DNA of 64,000 nt from Devosia sp. A16 (GTDB lineage: Bacteria > Pseudomonadota > Alphaproteobacteria > Rhizobiales > Devosiaceae). The translations under genes and the position numbers were made by a program. The stretch is from contig NZ_CP012945.1 of assembly GCF_001402915.1 (NCBI RefSeq), positions 1,837,501-1,901,500 of the forward strand. Direction: 5' to 3'. Shown here one piece after another: positions 9,355 to 18,056 of this stretch. The notes beneath the pieces are model-generated. The model was given only the letters and a program-made list of their open reading frames with translations. It had not been told where the DNA came from and ran no database searches. Numbering within the stretch: position 1 is the first letter of the stretch; each line of letters opens with the position of its first letter.

Positions 9355-10329
9355 ATGCGTGCCATGCGGTTGCACAAGGTCGGCAGTCCCCTGGTGCTCG
9401 ACGACATCCCCATCCCCACCCCGGCGCCGGACGAGCTGCTGATCAGGGTCACCGCCTGCGGCGTCTGCCGCACCGACCTGCACATCGTCGACGGCGACCT
9501 GCCGGCGCATCGGCTGCCCCTTGTGCCGGGGCACGAGATCGTCGGGCTCGTGGCGGCCGGTGCGGCGGGCTTCGCCGTCGGCGACCGGGTCGGCGTGCCC
9601 TGGCTTGGCGGCACCTGTGGGCAGTGCAGGTTCTGCCGCGCCGGACAGGAGAACCTCTGCGACCGGCCGCAATTCACTGGCTATGACCGCGATGGCGGCT
9701 ATGCGGAATACTGCGTCGCCCGCGCTGCCAACTGCGTGCCCCTGCCGCCCGCCGGGGACGACTCCCACCTTGCCCCCCTGCTCTGCGCCGGGCTGATCGG
9801 CTTTCGCTCCTACCGGCGGGCCGGCGAGCCGCAGCGCCTGGGTCTGATGGGCTTCGGCGCGGCGGCCCACATCATCACCCAGTTGGCCCATGCCGACGGC
9901 GTCGCGGTCTACGCTTTCACCAGGCCCGGCGATACCGGCGGCCAGTCCTTCGCCCGCGGTCTTGGCGCCGTCTGGGCCGGTGGGACCAACGAGCACCCCG
10001 CCGAAAAGCTCGATGCGGTCATCATCTTCGCGCCGGCAGGCGAGCTCGTACCGCTTTCGCTGCGGCTGGTGCGCAAGGGCGGCCGGGTCGTCTGCGCCGG
10101 CATCCACATGAGCGACATCCCGACATTTCCCTATGCCGACCTGTGGGGCGAGCGGGAGATCGCCTCGGTGGCAAACCTGACCACGGCGGACGCCACCGAG
10201 TTCTTTGCCCGCCTCGCATCGCTGAGACTGGAGACGACGGTGACACGCTATCGTCTGGACGACGCCAACCGGGCTCTGGCGGACCTCAGGTCCGGCTCCA
10301 TCAAGGGCGCCGCGGTGCTGTCGCCCTGA
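9355..10329 (+). CDS. Zinc-dependent alcohol dehydrogenase
   Basis: The 324-residue medium-chain dehydrogenase has catalytic zinc ligands in CGVCRTDLH and GHEIVG, a four-Cys structural zinc site (CGQCRFCRAGQENLC), and a Rossmann-like segment LGLMGFGAAAH. This segment departs from the usual GxGxxG, but comparable forms occur in this family. It would interconvert alcohols and aldehydes with NAD(P)H in the cytoplasm, plausibly to dispose of reductant when oxygen is scarce. The ATG follows GGAGG and lies 16 nt after the ATPase stop, so the two genes probably share the promoter at 6757. A second, different zinc dehydrogenase lies at 34676-35749. Confidence 0.88.
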   Translation: MRAMRLHKVGSPLVLDDIPIPTPAPDELLIRVTACGVCRTDLHIVDGDLPAHRLPLVPGHEIVGLVAAGAAGFAVGDRVGVPWLGGTCGQCRFCRAGQENLCDRPQFTGYDRDGGYAEYCVARAANCVPLPPAGDDSHLAPLLCAGLIGFRSYRRAGEPQRLGLMGFGAAAHIITQLAHADGVAVYAFTRPGDTGGQSFARGLGAVWAGGTNEHPAEKLDAVIIFAPAGELVPLSLRLVRKGGRVVCAGIHMSDIPTFPYADLWGEREIASVANLTTADATEFFARLASLRLETTVTRYRLDDANRALADLRSGSIKGAAVLSP

Positions 10330-10355
10330 TGGCCTGAAGGAGCCCCTTCCGATGC

Positions 10356-10369
10356 TTGACCTCGATCAA
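10356..10369 (+). promoter_or_regulatory. FNR/FixK-type box for the SDR gene
   Basis: TTGACCTCGATCAA is centred 61.5 nt upstream of the ATG at 10424. It is identical to the boxes at 6757 and 20506. Confidence 0.8.
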
Positions 10370-10423
10370 GAGGCCCGCGGCGGTCGACTGACATTCTCGG
10401 CCGACTGCGGAAGGAGAAGTAGC

Positions 10424-11179
10424 ATGCGCGTCAAGGACAAGGTTGCCGTCGTCACAGGAGCGGGCTCCGGCATGGGGCTGGCCATTGCCAGGCTGTTGGT
10501 CGAACAGGGCGCCAAAGTCCTCGCCGCCGATTGGCACGGCGAGGCGGTGGCAACGGCCGCGGCCGCGATCGGTGGCAGCATCGTGCCGATGACCGTCGAC
10601 GTGTCGGACGAAGCCCAGTGTTCGGGGATGATCGACCGCGCGATCGCTGAATTCGGCCGCCTCGACATCCTGGTGAACAATGCCGGCGTGATGGACCTGT
10701 TCGCTTCTGTCGCAGATGTCGATAATCAGACCTGGCGCCGAGTGCTCGCAGTCAACCTCGACGGGCCGATGTTCGCCATGCGCCGCGCCGTGCCCTTGAT
10801 GCTCGGACAGGGCGGCGGCGCCATCGTCAACATCGCGTCGGTTGCTGGCCTGGGTGGAGGGTCTGCGGGCGCGGCCTACACCGCGTCGAAGCATGGGCTG
10901 ATCGGCCTGACGCGGAGTACGGCATTCCAATATGCGAAATCCGGCCTCCGCTGCAACGTGGTGGCCTCCGGCGGGGTGTCGACCAACATCATGCAAAGCG
11001 TCGATCAAGCCCGTCTCGATCAGGCGGCGCTTGCCCGGCTCGGCGCCTATCACGCTGTCAACCCGGGTATGCTGGAGCCGATCGATATCGCCAACGTCGT
11101 GCTGTTCCTCGCCTCCGACGAGGCCCGCCACATCAACGGCGCCGTGCTGCCCGCCGACATGGGATGGACCAGCGCTTGA
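10424..11179 (+). CDS. Short-chain dehydrogenase/reductase
   Basis: The 251-residue classical SDR has the nucleotide-binding TGAGSGMG motif (residues 10-17), the NNAG motif, a catalytic Ser in NIASVAG and the Tyr-Lys pair in AAYTASKHG. The C-terminal region (GAVLPADMGWTSA) is typical of FabG-like SDRs. The substrate is unknown. I chose the internal ATG because AAGGAG precedes it with good spacing and because the upstream frame runs through the box at 10356. The VIT-family gene follows 49 nt later and is probably co-transcribed. Confidence 0.88.
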   Translation: MRVKDKVAVVTGAGSGMGLAIARLLVEQGAKVLAADWHGEAVATAAAAIGGSIVPMTVDVSDEAQCSGMIDRAIAEFGRLDILVNNAGVMDLFASVADVDNQTWRRVLAVNLDGPMFAMRRAVPLMLGQGGGAIVNIASVAGLGGGSAGAAYTASKHGLIGLTRSTAFQYAKSGLRCNVVASGGVSTNIMQSVDQARLDQAALARLGAYHAVNPGMLEPIDIANVVLFLASDEARHINGAVLPADMGWTSA

Positions 11180-11228
11180 GCCGGATGCGACGCCCGTGGG
11201 GTCGGCAGGCAGGATAAAGGATTCTCTT

Positions 11229-11930
11229 ATGACCAGGATGAAGATCCATACCGAAGATCATCAGGTCGGTCGTGTCGGCTGGCTCAGGGCCGCAGTGCTC
11301 GGCGCCAATGATGGAATCGTCTCGACCGCAAGCCTGATCATCGGGGTTGCGGCAGCCTCGGGGGACAAGAGTGCCATTCTCGTCGCGGGGGTGGCTGGGC
11401 TGGTCGCCGGCGCCATGTCGATGGCGGCTGGGGAGTATGTTTCGGTGAGCTCGCAGTCCGATACCGAGACAGCCAGCCTGGCCAAGGAAGCCTGGGAACT
11501 TGCCAACCAACCCGCTGCGGAGCATGCCGAGCTCACCGCGATCTACGTGGCGCGCGGGCTCGACGAGCCCCTCGCCGCGCAAGTCGCCAACCAGCTGATG
11601 GCCAAGGATGCCCTCGGTGCTCACGCCCGCGACGAGCTTGGGCTGTCGGAGGTCTCCACCGCGCGCCCGGTACAGGCAGCGCTTACCTCGGCCGTGACCT
11701 TTTCGGTGGGGGCGGCGTTGCCGCTGCTTGCCGTGCTGGTGGCGCCGAGCGCCTGGCTGATCTGGGCGGTCGCCCTTGCTTCACTGGTGTTTCTGGGGGC
11801 ACTCGGCGCCATCGGCGCTGCCGCGGGCGGGGCTTCGCCGTGGAAGCCGACCGCCCGGGTCGTGTTCTGGGGCGCCCTCGCCATGCTGATCACGGCCGCC
11901 ATCGGCGCCCTTTTCGGCACGGTCGTCTAG
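11229..11930 (+). CDS. VIT1/CCC1-family iron/manganese transporter
   Basis: The 233-residue membrane protein matches the VIT family: the N-terminal segment RAAVLGANDGIVSTASLIIGVAAA, then AMSMAAGEYVSVSSQSDTE, a hydrophilic metal-binding-type helical region rich in Glu (about 75-140), and three C-terminal membrane segments. Family members move Fe2+ or Mn2+ out of the cytoplasm. The ATG follows AGGATAAAGG. I see no box of its own, so it is likely read from the promoter at 10356. Low oxygen raises free Fe2+, which would make co-regulation sensible; that is inference. Confidence 0.88.
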   Translation: MTRMKIHTEDHQVGRVGWLRAAVLGANDGIVSTASLIIGVAAASGDKSAILVAGVAGLVAGAMSMAAGEYVSVSSQSDTETASLAKEAWELANQPAAEHAELTAIYVARGLDEPLAAQVANQLMAKDALGAHARDELGLSEVSTARPVQAALTSAVTFSVGAALPLLAVLVAPSAWLIWAVALASLVFLGALGAIGAAAGGASPWKPTARVVFWGALAMLITAAIGALFGTVV

Positions 11931-11953
11931 GGCCAAGGCCTCGCCCCGTTCAG

Positions 11954-12256
11954 TCAGGCGTCGTAGCCCTCCAGAGGGTCATCATCCTCCTCCTCGTCGT
12001 CTTCGCGATGGCGCGACGGCTTGGCCTTGGCGGCAACGAGGTCCTCGGCGGTGCAGAGCACCGTGCCGTTGATGCGGCGGCCATCCGGCAACATGAAGGT
12101 GCCCTCGGCCTCACTGCCCACTCCGGCGGCGCGGCAGTGGTCGTAGATGAGGTCGGGCGTGAGCTGGCCGCGGATGTCGGCCGCGGCGGCCGGCAGCGCG
12201 CCGAGCAGACAGATCCCGCATGCCGTTGCAGCGAGCCTAGCGATAGTTCTGGTCAT
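11954..12256 (-). CDS. Small periplasmic protein with acidic tail
   Basis: The 100-residue protein has a clear signal peptide (MTRTIARLAATACGICLLGALPAAAA, cut near residue 26), one Cys in the N-terminal half of the mature part and one later, and a C-terminal tail HREDDEEEDDDPLEGYDA with nine acidic residues in eleven. I do not recognise a family. The ATG has a strong AAAGGAGGAG site and overlaps the end of apbE by 20 nt, so the gene is translationally coupled to it. The acidic tail could bind cations, and a similar acidic cluster occurs in the sensor kinase of the divergent operon. No function is assigned. Confidence 0.7.
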   Translation of the reverse strand: MTRTIARLAATACGICLLGALPAAAADIRGQLTPDLIYDHCRAAGVGSEAEGTFMLPDGRRINGTVLCTAEDLVAAKAKPSRHREDDEEEDDDPLEGYDA

Positions 12257-13220
12257 GGTAGCTCCTCCTTTCAGGGGCCGGGGTGGTCGGTCGATCAACG
12301 TCGGTCGGATCGATGCCGCGCTCGGCGAACAGCACCTCGAGGTCGAGTGTCGATGCGAGTTCGCTACCGCGTTCGGGACCGAGGACCATCAGGGCGGTTG
12401 CCCAGGCATCCGCCTGCATTGCGGTCGCGGCGCGTACGGTTACTGAAGCCGGGCCGTTGCGGAGCGGAACCTGCCGCCGCGGGTCGATAGTGTGGCTGTA
12501 GCGGTCACCGCGGAATTCGACCGCATGCCGGTAGTCGCCCGAGGTGGCAAGCGCCGCTCCGGTGATCTCGACCACCCCGTCGGCGGCGCGACGCCCGAAC
12601 TCGGGACGCTCCACGGCAACGCGCCAGCCGGAGCCATCCGGTTTGGGCGCTCCGGCCCGCAACTCGCCGTCGATCGCAACCAGATAGCGCTGGATACCGT
12701 GACTCTCGAGCACGCGGGCCAGTTCGTCCACGCCATAGCCCTTGGCGATGCCGGAAAGGTCGAGCCTCATCGGGCTATGCTTGCGCACGCGTCTGCCGAC
12801 AAGATCCAGTTCGATGGCAAGATGCGCCGGCACGCGCCCTACGACACCCGCGGCCGCGATGGCGTCGGGGTCCGGCGCGCCTGTACCGGGACCGAAGCCC
12901 CATGCAGAGACGAGCTCGCCGACGCCGATATCGAAGGCGCCGCCGGAAACCTGTCCCACCTGCAGGGCTGCCGCCAATACGGTCGTCAGTTGTTCGGGCA
13001 CGTCGATCCAGGTCCCGACCGGGGCGCCATTGAGCAGCATCAGGTTGGACCCCGGCTTCCAGGTGGACATCTGGGCGTCGACAGCATCGACACTCTGCTG
13101 CAACGCCTCATGCAGCTCGGCCAGCGGTCGATCCGGCCTGCCGAAGAACACTGCCGAGTAGCGGGTTCCCATTGTAGGCCCGTTGAGAGTCAGGCGGACC
13201 AGCCCGGTTTCAGTAAGCAT
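12237..13220 (-). CDS. apbE: FAD:protein FMN transferase (ApbE)
   Basis: The 327-residue protein has ApbE hallmarks: an N-terminal TMGTRYSAVFFG strand, the segment DLSGIAKGYGVD, and SHTIDPRRQ corresponding to the family H-x-x-DP motif. ApbE moves FMN from FAD onto Ser/Thr of extracytoplasmic flavoproteins. The start MLTETGLV overlaps the stop of the reductase gene by 11 nt. No signal peptide or lipobox is visible in this start, which is unusual for an exported ApbE, so the protein may act in the cytoplasm or be exported by another route. Its target is not obvious here, since no RnfG/NqrC-like FMN-binding domain is in the window. Confidence 0.88.
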   Translation of the reverse strand: MLTETGLVRLTLNGPTMGTRYSAVFFGRPDRPLAELHEALQQSVDAVDAQMSTWKPGSNLMLLNGAPVGTWIDVPEQLTTVLAAALQVGQVSGGAFDIGVGELVSAWGFGPGTGAPDPDAIAAAGVVGRVPAHLAIELDLVGRRVRKHSPMRLDLSGIAKGYGVDELARVLESHGIQRYLVAIDGELRAGAPKPDGSGWRVAVERPEFGRRAADGVVEITGAALATSGDYRHAVEFRGDRYSHTIDPRRQVPLRNGPASVTVRAATAMQADAWATALMVLGPERGSELASTLDLEVLFAERGIDPTDVDRPTTPAPERRSYHDQNYR

Positions 13221-15402
13221 CTTCAAGATAAAGTCCCCGCCGTTTGAGGGTGTCGACGGAAAGGCCCAGCGGCGCGAGGCAGGCGTCCATCGCCTCGCGG
13301 ACGCCGCTCGCCATGTCGCGGCCGCCACAGACCATGATCTGAGCGCCTCGCTCGACCAGCTCGCGGACCCGTGCCCCTTCCTCGAGCAGGCGATCCTGCA
13401 CGTAGCCGCCGCCCAGCACGCGCGAGAACGCGGTCGTGAGCGAGGTGAGGCGCCCTTCGGCCAGCGCTTCCTGCATCTCGTCGCGATAGAGGAAATCCGA
13501 TCCCGGATCGCGGGCGCCGAAGAACAGGTGAACGGGGCGATGCCGGTTGCGGCGAACGAACCCGGCGAGCGGGGCGACGCCTGCCCCCGCCCCGACGAGG
13601 ATCAGTGGTCGACGGCTGCGGTTGGGCCGGAAATCGGGGTTGCGCCGGATAAAGGCCTCCACCGTGTCACCCGGCACGAGCGCATGCAGAAACTCCGAGC
13701 AAAGGCCGCTCGCCTGTTTGCGGACACAGATTTCGAGCACGCCCTCCGACGAGGCGCTGGCTATCGAATAGTAGCGCGGCACATCGCTGCCCGGTGGCAG
13801 TATGCCGACGAGATCCCCCGCTTCGAAACGGGGCAGCTTCTGGCGTCCGAGCCTGAGCCTGCGACTGCGCTCCGGCATGGTGAACCGCAGCATCGCGACC
13901 GGGGCCTGCACCTCGGCCCCGAACAACGCACGCTCATCCAGCACGAACTGGCTGGTGCGCGGGCGGGGTGGCACGTGGGAGAGCGCGAGCGCAAGGCCGA
14001 GCCGCTCGCCCAGGATATTGCCCCAGGCGGCGAAATCGGCAGGGGACTGGCGGTCAATGCCATAGACCGGCAGAAACGGCTCGAGCCCGCGCTCGGCCAG
14101 CGCGGCCTCGACACTGGCGGCATAGCCGCAGAACTGTGGAAAGCTCTGGTCGCCGAAACCCAACACGGCGAAGGCAGGCCGCGAACTGAACGATCCGAGC
14201 CGCGTCAGAAACTGACGCGCCGAGGCAGGCGCCGTTCCGTCACCGTAGGTGGCGGTGAGAACAAGCAGGCGGGCCGCCCCGGGATAGGAGCGGCGAAGAT
14301 CGTTCATGCCGGCAAGGTGCACGCGGTGGCCGCAGGCAACGAGCCCCTCATGGAGGTTGGCGGCGAAGCCCCAGGTGCTGCCGGACTCGCTGCCGACCAG
14401 GATGATGGTATCGGCATCCCGCCACGACGCATTGTGCACAACGCGCGGCATGCTGCGGCGACGCAACCACCAGATCGCCGAACCGGTGAGTGCCAGGGCC
14501 GGCGCGGTGAGGGCGCCCACACCGAGCAGCACCGCCAGCACCGCAGCCCCCTGGCCGGTATGGAGCATGTAGATCAGCTCGTAAGCCTGCTGCCACACGC
14601 TGTTGGGCGTGAACGAGAGCAGCGCGCCCGTCGACTGGTCGACATAGCCCTCGCCGGAGCTGGTGGTGACGGTGAACACATCGCCGGGATCGTTCGCGGC
14701 GGGAAAGACCAGTTCGCGCAAGTCACTGAGCGGAATGCCCGCCAGCCCATCGAGCGAGGCAATGGGAGCCGGGGTTCCGCCGCTACCGCTCGGCGCGAAG
14801 GAGAACTCCGCGCCGGAGCTGGGGAGCAACTCGAAATAGGCCGCCGACATATAGATACCGGTGGACGCGGTGAGGAGGAGCGCCAGTACTGCAGCCCGGG
14901 CGAGGCTGGTGTGCAGTCGTTGCGCTCCGCTACCGCGAGGTGTCGCCAGAAGCTGCCGCCAGCCGCCCATCTTGCGGACCAGCAAGCCGATGCCACTCAC
15001 GGAAAGAACCAGGATGGCGAGCGCGCCGACGCCGGCGATGCCGTGGCCGGCCGGGCCGAGGAAGAGCGAACGGTGCAGCTCGGAGATGAAGGAGAATATC
15101 GGTGAAGGGGCATAGGCGCCGACCACGGTCCCGTTCGAGGGATCCACGATCACGGCGCTGCGGCTCGCGCCCTCGCGGCCATAGGCAACGAGCTGGCCCG
15201 ACGCCAGCCGCACCAGCCGCTCGAGCCCCGGTACCGCATCGTTTACCCGCGCTGCAACGGCGGCGACGCTGGGCGTACCGACGCTCGGTGCGGCGCCGAT
15301 TGTCTCCAGCACCGGCTGCAGCGACAGCACGAAGCCGGTGATTGCCATGAAGGTGACCAGAGCCAGGCCCAGGAGGCCGGCCAGAGCGTGCAAGCGGCGC
15401 AT
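13210..15402 (-). CDS. PepSY-membrane / flavodoxin / FAD-NAD(P)H reductase fusion
   Basis: The 730-residue protein starts with a PepSY-associated membrane region with segments near residues 5-30, 120-143, 168-188 and 285-313, with conserved-type His at H110, H120, H164 and H281. It continues with an FMN flavodoxin domain (about 331-475, SESGSTWGFA and TATYGDG), an FAD domain (RYYSIASAS) and a NAD(P)H-binding domain to the end (VGAGAGVAPLAGF). The C-terminal part resembles sulfite reductase flavoprotein CysJ. I infer electron flow from cytoplasmic NADPH via FAD and FMN across the membrane, possibly through haem on the His residues, to a periplasmic acceptor such as ferric or other metal chelates. 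It sits 9 nt after the DUF2271 gene and overlaps apbE. Confidence 0.85.
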   Translation of the reverse strand: MRRLHALAGLLGLALVTFMAITGFVLSLQPVLETIGAAPSVGTPSVAAVAARVNDAVPGLERLVRLASGQLVAYGREGASRSAVIVDPSNGTVVGAYAPSPIFSFISELHRSLFLGPAGHGIAGVGALAILVLSVSGIGLLVRKMGGWRQLLATPRGSGAQRLHTSLARAAVLALLLTASTGIYMSAAYFELLPSSGAEFSFAPSGSGGTPAPIASLDGLAGIPLSDLRELVFPAANDPGDVFTVTTSSGEGYVDQSTGALLSFTPNSVWQQAYELIYMLHTGQGAAVLAVLLGVGALTAPALALTGSAIWWLRRRSMPRVVHNASWRDADTIILVGSESGSTWGFAANLHEGLVACGHRVHLAGMNDLRRSYPGAARLLVLTATYGDGTAPASARQFLTRLGSFSSRPAFAVLGFGDQSFPQFCGYAASVEAALAERGLEPFLPVYGIDRQSPADFAAWGNILGERLGLALALSHVPPRPRTSQFVLDERALFGAEVQAPVAMLRFTMPERSRRLRLGRQKLPRFEAGDLVGILPPGSDVPRYYSIASASSEGVLEICVRKQASGLCSEFLHALVPGDTVEAFIRRNPDFRPNRSRRPLILVGAGAGVAPLAGFVRRNRHRPVHLFFGARDPGSDFLYRDEMQEALAEGRLTSLTTAFSRVLGGGYVQDRLLEEGARVRELVERGAQIMVCGGRDMASGVREAMDACLAPLGLSVDTLKRRGLYLEDAY

Positions 15403-15411
15403 CTGTCTTGC

Positions 15412-15879
15412 CTACATGCTGATCGACAGCTTGCTGACGTAGCCGGTGCCATCGACCGTGCCTGGCGCCGATGTCACGGCGATCACGGCGTCGTCGGAGT
15501 ATTGGCCGCCATCCTCGATTGCCGTATCCACGTGCACCTGGTAGCCGGCATCGATCAGCGTGTCGGCCAGACTGGCGTGCACGGTCAGCGTTTCGCCGCC
15601 ACCGACGCTGGCACCGGTGATGCCGTCGAGGTTGAGCGAACCGGCCTGCGATACGCCCTGGGCCCAGCCGCGCAGCGCGCCATAGTACCTGGTCTTGTGC
15701 CCCGAAACCCAGAGCGTCGACTGATAAGCCCCGGACGGATCGGTGAGATAGACCGCCAGGTAGGCGGGACGTCCCGAGTAGCGCACCATCTGCGCCTCGA
15801 TGGTCACATCCCGGGCCCAGGCCGTGGCCGGCGCCACCAGCGCGGTCGCCAGCATCAGCATCGCGGCAAGCTTCTTCAT
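15412..15879 (-). CDS. DUF2271-family periplasmic protein
   Basis: The 155-residue protein has a signal peptide (MKKLAAMLMLATALVAPATAWA, cut near residue 22) and a compact beta-rich mature domain containing GRPAYLAVYLTDPSGAY, SGHKTRYYGALRGWAQG and DGITGASVGGG. This matches the DUF2271 family, which commonly accompanies PepSY-membrane reductases and ApbE. The function of the domain is not established, but the context points to a periplasmic partner of the reductase. The ATG follows TGGAG. It is the first gene of the four-gene operon and faces the response regulator gene across 138 bp. Confidence 0.75.
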   Translation of the reverse strand: MKKLAAMLMLATALVAPATAWARDVTIEAQMVRYSGRPAYLAVYLTDPSGAYQSTLWVSGHKTRYYGALRGWAQGVSQAGSLNLDGITGASVGGGETLTVHASLADTLIDAGYQVHVDTAIEDGGQYSDDAVIAVTSAPGTVDGTGYVSKLSISM

Positions 15880-15929
15880 CTGCCGAACTCCATAATATGC
15901 AAACTCTGCTGGAGGTTCGAACATGCCAA

Positions 15930-15941
15930 CCTGACGTCAGG
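15930..15941. promoter_or_regulatory. 12-bp palindrome between divergent metal-module operons
   Basis: CCTGACGTCAGG is a perfect palindrome 51 nt upstream of the DUF2271 start and 77 nt upstream of the response regulator start. It is a candidate operator. OmpR-type regulators more often bind direct repeats, so its owner is uncertain. Confidence 0.3.
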
Positions 15942-16017
15942 CTGAAGCCGCTGCGATTTCTCGTTCAGCTTGGCGTAAGGTTGCGCGCCTAGGTGCAGCC
16001 AAGGAGCTCGGGACGCC

Positions 16018-16674
16018 TTGCGCATATTGCTGATCGAGGACGACCACGTACTGGGCGCGGCCATCCGCGACTACCTGCTATCGGCCGGCCATGCCGCCGA
16101 TTGGATGCAGCGGATCGACGATGCGCGGCATGCCCTCGGTGGCGTCCCCTATGAACTGGTCGTGCTCGACCTTGGCCTGCCCGATGGCCGTGGGCTCGAC
16201 CTGCTGCGCGAACTGCGCACTGCCGGCAATGCCGTGCCGGTGATCATCGCCACCGCGCAGGATCAGATCGCCGTCCGCGTCGAAGGCCTCAATGCCGGAG
16301 CCGATGATTATCTGGTCAAGCCATTCGATCTGGCCGAAATGGCCGCTCGCATCGCTGCTGTCGTCCGCCGCTATGGCGGCAGCCCCATACCCACCCTCGT
16401 CGCCGCGGGGGTCGCTGTCGACCTCGCGCACCGCCGGGTCAGCGTCAATGGCAAGCCGGTCGGCCTCACGGCCCGCGAATGGGCAGTCCTGGAGCGGCTG
16501 CTTGCGCGCCGCGGCGCGATCGTCACCAGATCGGAAATTGAGGATTCGCTCTACGCTTTCGGCGCTGAAATCGAAAGCAACGCCGTGGAGGTCTACATCA
16601 GCCGATTGCGCAAGAAGCTGGGACGGGAGTTCGTCCACACCAACCGTGGGCTCGGCTACCAGGTGCAGCAATGA
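16018..16674 (+). CDS. OmpR/PhoB-family response regulator
   Basis: The 218-residue regulator has a receiver domain with the acidic pocket EDD (7-9), phospho-acceptor D51 (VVLDLGLPDG) and the conserved Lys in LVKPF, followed by a winged-helix DNA-binding domain (about 125-218, ending HTNRGLGYQVQQ). The TTG start follows AAGGAG with 11 nt spacing. Its stop overlaps the kinase start in ATGA. The receiver and effector resemble QseB/PmrA-type regulators. It probably controls this operon and the divergent DUF2271-reductase-apbE operon. Confidence 0.92.
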   Translation: MRILLIEDDHVLGAAIRDYLLSAGHAADWMQRIDDARHALGGVPYELVVLDLGLPDGRGLDLLRELRTAGNAVPVIIATAQDQIAVRVEGLNAGADDYLVKPFDLAEMAARIAAVVRRYGGSPIPTLVAAGVAVDLAHRRVSVNGKPVGLTAREWAVLERLLARRGAIVTRSEIEDSLYAFGAEIESNAVEVYISRLRKKLGREFVHTNRGLGYQVQQ

Positions 16675-18056
16675 GCCGCCGCCCGTCTATCGCGCTGCAA
16701 CTGGCGCTCGGCCTCAGCGCCGGCATGGCGCTGCTGTGGGTCGGCGCGGCCAGCATCTCGGCTGCAGTCATGCAGCGCGAACTCAACGAAGCCTATGACG
16801 ACAGCCTGCGCGAGAGCGCGCTGCGACTGCTGCCCCTGGCCGTGCACGATCTGCGGGAGCGCGACCACGGCATCGAACGATTGATCGTCGGTGCCGAGCA
16901 GGAAGACGGTGATGGCGATGATGACGACCACCCCCGGAGCGGCGTCGCGCACGACGCGAGCTTCACTTATCTCGTGCGCGACGGGGACGGGGCTCTGGTG
17001 CTCCGCGACGAGCATGCGCCCGACGACATCGCCGTCAGCAGTCCGGCCGGTTTTGGCGAAATGAACGGGCAGCGGACCTTCACGCTCTCCGATCCCAGGT
17101 CGGGCTACTCGATCGTCATCATCGAGTTGAGCGATCGCCGCATCACCGCATTTCGCGACAGCATCGCGGCGCTCGGCCTGCCGCTATTGGCCCTCATCCC
17201 ACTGATCGCGGGGGGCGTGTGGCTGGCCATGCGGCTGGCCTTGCGCCCGCTTCAGGCCCTCCGGCGGGACATCGCCCAACGCGATAGTCGCAACCTCGAA
17301 CCGCTGCGCTCCGACCGGCACCCGGTCGAACTCGCGCCGATTGCCGAAGCGGTCGGCGCTTTGCTGGAGCGATTGAAAGCGGCGCTCGATGCCGAACGGG
17401 CCTTTGCCGCCCGCAGCGCCCACGAACTCCGGACCCCGCTCGCCGGTGCCCTGGCCCAGACGCAGCAGCTGGCCGAGGAACTTGCCAACAAGCCGGGGAT
17501 CGAGCGCGTCCGGGAGATCGAGGCGGCCCTCAAACGGCTGTCGCAGTTGTCAGAAAAACTGCTGCAGCTGGCCCGGATCGAAGCGGGCTTCGCCAGGACG
17601 GACGACGAGATCGACCAAATGCCTGTGCTGAACATGGTCATCCGCGACATCAACGCCGGCACGGCCTGGCGCGACCGAGTGCAGTTCGACCCTGGCGCGG
17701 CAACGCGCCTGCCTGCCAGCATCGATCCCGATGCATTGGCCATCGTGGTGCGCAACCTCATCGAGAACGGCTTGAAGCATGGCTCGCCGTCGGCACCAGT
17801 GCGGGTGTTCGTTGTCCCATCCGGAGCCCTGCACATCCAGAACGAGGGGCCGCCGCTGGACGCCGCCGAGCTGGCGCAGCTCGGCCAACCCTTCGTGCGT
17901 GGCGGAACCACTGCGGACGGCAGCGGTCTCGGCCTGTCGATCGCGCGGGGAATCATCGAGCAGGCAGGAGGGCGCCTGACGCTCCACTCCCCCATCGACG
18001 GCAAGGATGACGGCTTCGATGCGGTGGTCGACCTGCCGCGCCGGGTGACGCAATGA
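16671..18056 (+). CDS. Sensor histidine kinase with acidic periplasmic loop
   Basis: The 461-residue kinase has membrane segments near residues 10-33 and 168-190, a periplasmic sensor of about 130 residues, a HAMP region (190-240), the H-box SAHELRTPLAG with H251, an N-box (NLIENGLKHG) and a G-box (GSGLGLSIA). The sensor contains EQEDGDGDDDDH (residues 76-87), a cluster suited to binding divalent cations; PhoQ uses acidic patches in a comparable way. It overlaps its regulator by ATGA and the P1B ATPase by ATGA, so the three are one translational unit. The signal is therefore probably a metal; which one is unknown. Confidence 0.92.
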   Translation: MSRRPSIALQLALGLSAGMALLWVGAASISAAVMQRELNEAYDDSLRESALRLLPLAVHDLRERDHGIERLIVGAEQEDGDGDDDDHPRSGVAHDASFTYLVRDGDGALVLRDEHAPDDIAVSSPAGFGEMNGQRTFTLSDPRSGYSIVIIELSDRRITAFRDSIAALGLPLLALIPLIAGGVWLAMRLALRPLQALRRDIAQRDSRNLEPLRSDRHPVELAPIAEAVGALLERLKAALDAERAFAARSAHELRTPLAGALAQTQQLAEELANKPGIERVREIEAALKRLSQLSEKLLQLARIEAGFARTDDEIDQMPVLNMVIRDINAGTAWRDRVQFDPGAATRLPASIDPDALAIVVRNLIENGLKHGSPSAPVRVFVVPSGALHIQNEGPPLDAAELAQLGQPFVRGGTTADGSGLGLSIARGIIEQAGGRLTLHSPIDGKDDGFDAVVDLPRRVTQ

